Source: CAZFPA01 sp964520975 (GTDB taxonomy: Bacteria > Bacillota > Negativicutes > Selenomonadales > Selenomonadaceae). From it: a DNA stretch of 8,370 bases. The number at the start of each line of letters is the position of its first letter. Within the stretch, counting starts at the first letter, position 1. This document shows, in pieces, positions 3,909-8,370 of this stretch. Below the pieces are notes generated by a model. That model saw only the letters and a list, made by a program, of their open reading frames with translations. It ran no database searches and was not told where the DNA came from. Made by a program: the position numbers and the translations under genes. The stretch is taken from contig CAZFPA010000076.1 in assembly GCA_964520975.1 (NCBI GenBank), positions 1 to 8,370 on the forward strand. The letters run 5' to 3'.

Positions 3909-6350
3909 TTGGCAAAGGAAAAGGAAATAGAGCTCATGAAGCAGAACCTGAAGGTGCGCTTCGTTTCAACAGCTCATATCATGTGGGGAAGGGATATTCC
4001 GGAGCTTACATCGCATGAAATTTATGAAACGATCGCAGCAACGGTGAAGCAGTACATTGCGGAAAATTGGATCAAGACGAACCGGGCCTATATGGAGCAT
4101 GAGGAAAAGCAGGTGTATTATTTTTCCATTGAGTTCCTGCTCGGCCGGCTGCTCAACACGAATCTCATCAACCTTGGCCTCAAGGAAATATTCCGCGATG
4201 TGCTCAAGGATATCGACATCGATATCGATAACTTCTTTTCCGAGGAACCGGACGCGGGGCTTGGCAATGGCGGCCTCGGGCGCCTGGCGGCCTGCTTCAT
4301 TGATTCCATGGCCGCGCTGGGACTGGCCGGACATGGCTGCAGCCTGCGCTATAAATACGGTCTTTTCGAGCAGAAAATCATCGATGGCAATCAGGTGGAG
4401 ATCCCTGATAACTGGCTCAAAAACGGGTTTCCCTGGGAATTCCGCAAACCGGATAAGGCCATTGATGTAAAGTTCAACGGCAACGCCTATATGCGCCCGC
4501 GCGAGGATGGCTCGCTGGAGCTCGTGTATGAGAACTATATGACGGTCATGGCGGTTCCGTATGATGTGCCGATTGTCGGCTACAAGAACAATACGGTCAA
4601 TACCCTGCGCCTTTGGAATGCGGAGGTCAACCGGGATTTCTCCGACTATGGCACGCTCACGCAGGAGCAGCTGCAGGCACGGATGAACTATCGGCACTTC
4701 GTTGAGAGCATCACGGAATATCTCTATCCGGATGACAGCTCCGATGATGGCCGCCGTATGCGCCTCATCCAGGAGTACTTCTTTGTATCGGCCGGCGTGC
4801 AGAGCATTGTGCGTCATTACAAGCTTACGAAGATGGATATCCATGATTTTGCGTCCAAGATCGCCATCCATATCAATGATACCCATCCGGCGGTAGCCGT
4901 AGCCGAGCTCATGCGGGTGCTCGTCGATGATGAAGGCCTGGAATGGGAGGAGGCATGGGATATCACCACGCATACCATTGCGTATACGAACCACACCATC
5001 ATGCCGGAAGCTCTCGAAAAATGGCCTGTGACCATGTTTAAGCCGCTTTTGCCGCGTATCTACATGATTATTGAAGAGATCAACCGCCGTTTCCTGGAGG
5101 CAGTGCGTGAGCGCTATCCGGGGGATGAGGACCGCGTGCGTGAGCTGTCCATCCTGCAGGACGGACAGGTGCATATGGCCCGCCTTGCCGTGGTCGGCGG
5201 CCACAGTGTCAACGGTGTAGCGCAGATTCATTCGGAGATTCTGAAGACTACAACCATGAAGCCCTTCTATGAATACTATCCGGAAAAATTCAATAATAAA
5301 ACGAATGGCATCACGCATCGCCGCTGGCTCATCGGGGCCAATCCGGAGCTCGCGAAGCTCATCGATGAGACCATTTCGACAAAATGGCGCAAAAAGCCGG
5401 AGCATCTGCAGGCGCTCATGGAGCATGTGGATGAGAAGCCGTTCCTTACGGCCCTGGGCAAAATCAAGATGCTGCGCAAAAGGGCATTGTCACAGTATGT
5501 GCGTGAGCATACGGGCATGCGCCTCGATACGACCTCGCTCTTTGACATCCAGGTGAAGCGTATCCATTCCTACAAGCGGCAGCTCATGAATATCCTGCAT
5601 ATCATGTATCAGTATGACCGGCTGAAAAATGACCCGGATTATGATCTTCCGGTACCGGTTACGTACTTCTTTGGCGGCAAGGCCGCTCCGGGCTACTATG
5701 TTGCCAAGAAGACCGTGCGGCTCATCAATGCGGTAGCCGATAAGATCAATAAGGATAAGTCCATCAAGGGACGCATCCGCGTGGTGTTCATTGAGAACTT
5801 CGGTGTATCCATCGGCGAGATCGTCTATCCGGCCGCAGATGTGAGCGAGCAGATCTCTACGGCCAGCAAGGAAGCTTCGGGTACGGGCAATATGAAGTTC
5901 ATGATGAATGGTGCAATCACACTCGGTACGCTCGATGGAGCGAACGTGGAAATCCGCGACGCAGTTGGGCAGGAGAATTGTGTGATCTTTGGTCTTACGG
6001 CATCGGAAGTGCTGGGATACTATGCTACCGGGGCCTATTCTGCCTGGGATGAGTACAATACGAATGCCGCGGTGCGCCGGGTTATGGATCAGCTCATCGA
6101 CGGCACTTACGGGGACTTCCGTGCCCTGTATGATTCTATTCTGAACAGCAACGATGAATTCTTCATCATGAAGGATTTTGGTGCTTATTGCCGGGCCCAG
6201 GAGAAGGTTCTGGCACTCTATAAGAATAAATTTGCCTGGTTGAGATCCTCAGCCATCAATATAGCGAATGCGGGAAGATTTTCATCCGACCGCACCATCA
6301 GCGAATATGCAGCCGATATCTGGAATATCAAGCCAGTGCTGATTCCATAA
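3909..6350 (+). CDS. glgP: Glycogen/maltodextrin phosphorylase
   Basis: Cytosolic GT35 enzyme that removes terminal alpha-1,4 glucose units from glycogen with phosphate, giving glucose-1-phosphate. The 813 residues match bacterial phosphorylases (E. coli GlgP is 815). Family landmarks in order are FSIEFLLGRLLNTNLINL, the PDAGLGNGGLGRLAACF substrate-site loop, HINDTHPAVAVAELMR, TNHTIMPEALEKWP, DIQVKRIHSYKRQL (Arg551 and Lys556, likely phosphate-site residues) and SKEASGTGNMKFMMNGA. In the last, Lys663 is the expected pyridoxal-phosphate Schiff-base lysine. GTLDGANVEI follows directly. The sequence is uninterrupted and looks fully active. A TTG start with AGGAG nine bases upstream is preferred; ATG at codon 10 is the alternative. 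The gene lies between glgD and glgB, so synthesis and breakdown enzymes share a transcript, though the 171-base gap before it could allow separate control. Specificity for glycogen rather than maltodextrin is inferred from the operon. Confidence 0.95.
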   Translation: MAKEKEIELMKQNLKVRFVSTAHIMWGRDIPELTSHEIYETIAATVKQYIAENWIKTNRAYMEHEEKQVYYFSIEFLLGRLLNTNLINLGLKEIFRDVLKDIDIDIDNFFSEEPDAGLGNGGLGRLAACFIDSMAALGLAGHGCSLRYKYGLFEQKIIDGNQVEIPDNWLKNGFPWEFRKPDKAIDVKFNGNAYMRPREDGSLELVYENYMTVMAVPYDVPIVGYKNNTVNTLRLWNAEVNRDFSDYGTLTQEQLQARMNYRHFVESITEYLYPDDSSDDGRRMRLIQEYFFVSAGVQSIVRHYKLTKMDIHDFASKIAIHINDTHPAVAVAELMRVLVDDEGLEWEEAWDITTHTIAYTNHTIMPEALEKWPVTMFKPLLPRIYMIIEEINRRFLEAVRERYPGDEDRVRELSILQDGQVHMARLAVVGGHSVNGVAQIHSEILKTTTMKPFYEYYPEKFNNKTNGITHRRWLIGANPELAKLIDETISTKWRKKPEHLQALMEHVDEKPFLTALGKIKMLRKRALSQYVREHTGMRLDTTSLFDIQVKRIHSYKRQLMNILHIMYQYDRLKNDPDYDLPVPVTYFFGGKAAPGYYVAKKTVRLINAVADKINKDKSIKGRIRVVFIENFGVSIGEIVYPAADVSEQISTASKEASGTGNMKFMMNGAITLGTLDGANVEIRDAVGQENCVIFGLTASEVLGYYATGAYSAWDEYNTNAAVRRVMDQLIDGTYGDFRALYDSILNSNDEFFIMKDFGAYCRAQEKVLALYKNKFAWLRSSAINIANAGRFSSDRTISEYAADIWNIKPVLIP

Positions 6351-6370
6351 GCTGGGCATCGAATGACAGA

Positions 6371-6377
6371 GGGGGAG
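6371..6377 (+). promoter_or_regulatory. Ribosome-binding site of glgB
   Basis: GGGGGAG lies six bases before the ATG at 6384 in the 33-base gap after glgP. It supports both the start choice and co-transcription. Confidence 0.75.
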
Positions 6378-6383
6378 TTTGAA

Positions 6384-8370
6384 ATGAAGACATCGGATTT
6401 GAGCGAATTTGATCTGTATCTGTTCCATCAGGGAACAAACTTTCATGCGTATGAGATGCTCGGGGCTCATTTTGCTGAGCAGGATGGCAAGAAGGGGGTG
6501 CGGTTTGCCGTCTGGGCACCGCATGCCAAATCGGTAAGTGTGGTGGGGGACTTCAACGACTGGGATACCCGCTGCCATAAAATGAAGAAAATTCGGGACG
6601 GTGAGATCTGGAGCGTGTTCATTGAGGGGCTGCCGCAGGAGACCGTCTACAAGTACGCGATCCGGCCGCAGTGGGGCGGGCCGCATATCATGAAGGCCGA
6701 TCCTTATGGTTTTTTTGCCGAGAAAAAGCCGCAGACCGCATCCAAGGTCTATGATCTTTCCGGCTATGAATGGCACGATCAGGAATGGTATGAAAAGAAG
6801 AAGCAGCAGCGCTCCTATGAAATGCCGATGCTTACCTATGAGGTGCATCTCGGTTCCTGGCGGCGCACGCTTGAGGGCGGCTATCTGAGCTACCGGGAGC
6901 TGGCCGACCAGCTCATTGGCTATGTGAAGGATATGCACTATACGCATATTGAACTCATGCCGCTTTGTGAGCATCCCTATGACGGCTCCTGGGGCTATCA
7001 GGCAACCGGCTATTATTCCGTGACCAGCCGGTATGGCAAGCCGGAGGATTTCATGTACCTGGTGGACAAGGCACATGAAAACGGGATTTCTGTTATCATG
7101 GACTGGGTTCCCGGCCATTTCTGCAAGGACGATCAGGGGCTGCGCCATTTTGACGGGCAGACGCTGTATGAGTCGGACAATGAGCAGCGGGCTGAAAACT
7201 GGGAATGGGGTACCACGAATTTTGATTATGGGCGTACGGAGGTGCAGAGCTTCCTGATATCCAATGCGCTTTTCTGGCTCGAGGAGTTCCATATTGATGG
7301 CCTGCGCATCGATGCTGTGGCTAATATGCTCTATCTCAACTACGCGCGCAAGGAAGGTGACTGGCAGCCCAATAAGTATGGGGATACAGGCAATCTCGAG
7401 GCGATGGATTTCATCAAGAAGCTGAACGAGACCGTGTTCCAGTACCATCCGCAGGCGTTGATGATCGCGGAGGAATCAACCTCCTGGCCGCTCATCTCCA
7501 AGCCGGTGTATGCGGGCGGTATGGGTTTCAATTATAAATGGAATATGGGCTGGATGAACGATATGCTCGATTACATGAGCCTTGATCCCGTCTATCGCAA
7601 GTGGAACCAGGATAAGCTGACCTTCTCCCTCATGTATGCGTTCTCCGAGAATTTTGTGTTGCCGCTGTCGCATGATGAGGTCGTGCATGGTAAGTGCTCG
7701 CTCATCAGTAAGATGCCGGGTGACTACTGGCAGCAGTTTGCCGGTCTGCGGAGCTTCTTTGGCTACTGGATGGCGCATCCGGGGAAAAAGCTGCTGTTTA
7801 TGGGCGGCGAATTCGGGCAGTTCATTGAATGGAATTTTGATGACAGTCTGGACTGGCACCTGGTCGAGCAGTATCCGATGCATACGAAGATGCTGGCCTA
7901 TTCCCGGGCGCTCAACAAATTCTATTGTGAGAACAAGGCCTTTTGGCAGGTGGACTTTGACTGGAATGGCTTTGAGTGGATTGACTGCAACGATAATGAG
8001 CACAGTATCGTATCCTTTGTGCGCAAGGCCGATGACAGCAATGATTTCATCGTGGCAATCTGCAATTTCACGCCGGAGGTCCATTCGGGCTATCGCGTCG
8101 GCATGCCGCGCAAGGGGACCTATCATGAGGTGTTCAACAGCGATGCGGAATGCTTTGGCGGTTCGGGTGTAGAGAATGGCGGTGACCTTGTTACCGAGGA
8201 TGTTCCCTGGCATGACCGGGCACAGTCGCTGGTGCTGACGATTCCGCCGCTGGCAGCCATTTATCTTCGGCTCAAGGGGGCACCGGCTGCGGTGAAGTCG
8301 GTAGCGGAACGTCGGGAGGCTCCGGCAGAGGAAAAGCCGAAGACCACGCGCCGCCGCAGTACGAAGAAGA
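6384..8370 (+). CDS. glgB: 1,4-alpha-glucan branching enzyme GlgB (3' end outside window)
   Basis: Cuts alpha-1,4 glucan chains and rejoins them by alpha-1,6 links, creating glycogen branch points (GH13). The frame is open from ATG 6384 to the window edge, 662 residues with no stop. A CBM48 domain near the N-terminus (about 15-115) includes FAVWAPHAKSVSVVGDFNDW ending at Trp60. The catalytic barrel (about 150-520) shows DWVPGHF (Asp240), GLRIDAV with nucleophile Asp310, AEEST with acid/base Glu363, and LSHDEVVHGK with Asp431. These spacings equal E. coli Asp405, Glu458 and Asp526. The numbering is 95 lower because the extra N-terminal N1 domain is absent, making this the short type found in Bacillus. 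The C-terminal all-beta domain ends at PPLAAIYLRLKG (about 632). At least 30 further residues follow, with ten Lys/Arg, including KTTRRRSTKK. This tail is outside the normal enzyme and its end is not visible. Confidence 0.96.
   Translation, partial: MKTSDLSEFDLYLFHQGTNFHAYEMLGAHFAEQDGKKGVRFAVWAPHAKSVSVVGDFNDWDTRCHKMKKIRDGEIWSVFIEGLPQETVYKYAIRPQWGGPHIMKADPYGFFAEKKPQTASKVYDLSGYEWHDQEWYEKKKQQRSYEMPMLTYEVHLGSWRRTLEGGYLSYRELADQLIGYVKDMHYTHIELMPLCEHPYDGSWGYQATGYYSVTSRYGKPEDFMYLVDKAHENGISVIMDWVPGHFCKDDQGLRHFDGQTLYESDNEQRAENWEWGTTNFDYGRTEVQSFLISNALFWLEEFHIDGLRIDAVANMLYLNYARKEGDWQPNKYGDTGNLEAMDFIKKLNETVFQYHPQALMIAEESTSWPLISKPVYAGGMGFNYKWNMGWMNDMLDYMSLDPVYRKWNQDKLTFSLMYAFSENFVLPLSHDEVVHGKCSLISKMPGDYWQQFAGLRSFFGYWMAHPGKKLLFMGGEFGQFIEWNFDDSLDWHLVEQYPMHTKMLAYSRALNKFYCENKAFWQVDFDWNGFEWIDCNDNEHSIVSFVRKADDSNDFIVAICNFTPEVHSGYRVGMPRKGTYHEVFNSDAECFGGSGVENGGDLVTEDVPWHDRAQSLVLTIPPLAAIYLRLKGAPAAVKSVAERREAPAEEKPKTTRRRSTKK

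Noticed and set aside
3966..5426. A 486-codon open frame on the minus strand opposite glgP
   Set aside because: It is a shadow of glgP codon bias. The plus-strand protein matches glycogen phosphorylase end to end, and the antisense product is a His/Ile/Arg-rich string with no recognisable domain.
6282..7448. A 388-codon open frame on the minus strand opposite the glgP end and glgB
   Set aside because: It crosses the glgP-glgB junction and opposes a complete GH13 enzyme whose catalytic motifs are intact. No family resemblance was seen.
7476..8213. A 245-codon open frame on the minus strand opposite glgB
   Set aside because: Same explanation: an antisense frame kept open by glgB codon usage, with no supporting motifs.
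1..8370. CRISPR array, mobile element, phage genes or a novel defence system
   Set aside because: There are no spaced direct repeats, no transposase or integrase, and no terminal repeats. The genes are housekeeping glycogen enzymes, a fluoride channel and one small unknown protein.

Overview
The window is an ordinary, well-packed stretch of bacterial chromosome with moderate GC. It most likely comes from a low-GC-lineage Gram-positive relative (Bacillota). A GlgC plus GlgD pair, a fluoride riboswitch of the Bacillus type, TTG and GTG starts with strong Shine-Dalgarno sites, and a codon mix rich in both GC- and AT-ending codons would fit a Selenomonas-like member of the Negativicutes. That placement is inference from family knowledge, not something the sequence proves.

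Left part (1-600, minus strand): a one-gene fluoride-resistance unit. Reading right to left it has a promoter with a perfect TATAAT, a fluoride-sensing (crcB-motif) riboswitch, an intrinsic terminator that shares bases with the 3' strand of the aptamer, a ribosome-binding site, and crcB, which encodes a Fluc-type fluoride channel. The aptamer carries an extra 8-bp hairpin not present in the textbook examples I can recall. Next (741-1037, plus strand) is a 98-residue membrane protein of unknown function, followed by a clear intrinsic terminator at 1093-1124.

Middle and right part (1126-8370, plus strand): a glycogen metabolism operon in the order glgC-glgD-glgP-glgB, preceded by a gene-free leader of about 325 bases. 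GlgC makes ADP-glucose, with GlgD as its degenerate, probably regulatory, partner. GlgB introduces alpha-1,6 branches, and GlgP releases glucose-1-phosphate from the polymer by phosphorolysis. The glycogen synthase gene (glgA) is not in the window and would be expected just downstream of glgB or elsewhere. Gaps are short (26 and 33 bases) except between glgD and glgP, where 171 bases hold three mutually complementary CTGCAG-centred segments that could fold in alternative ways. glgB is cut by the window edge, where it is running through a basic Lys/Arg-rich C-terminal tail beyond the normal end of the enzyme.

I found no mobile element, CRISPR array, tRNA or rRNA, and no evidence for a wholly new system. 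The points most worth a second look are the riboswitch insertion, the glgD-glgP intergenic RNA and the GlgB tail.
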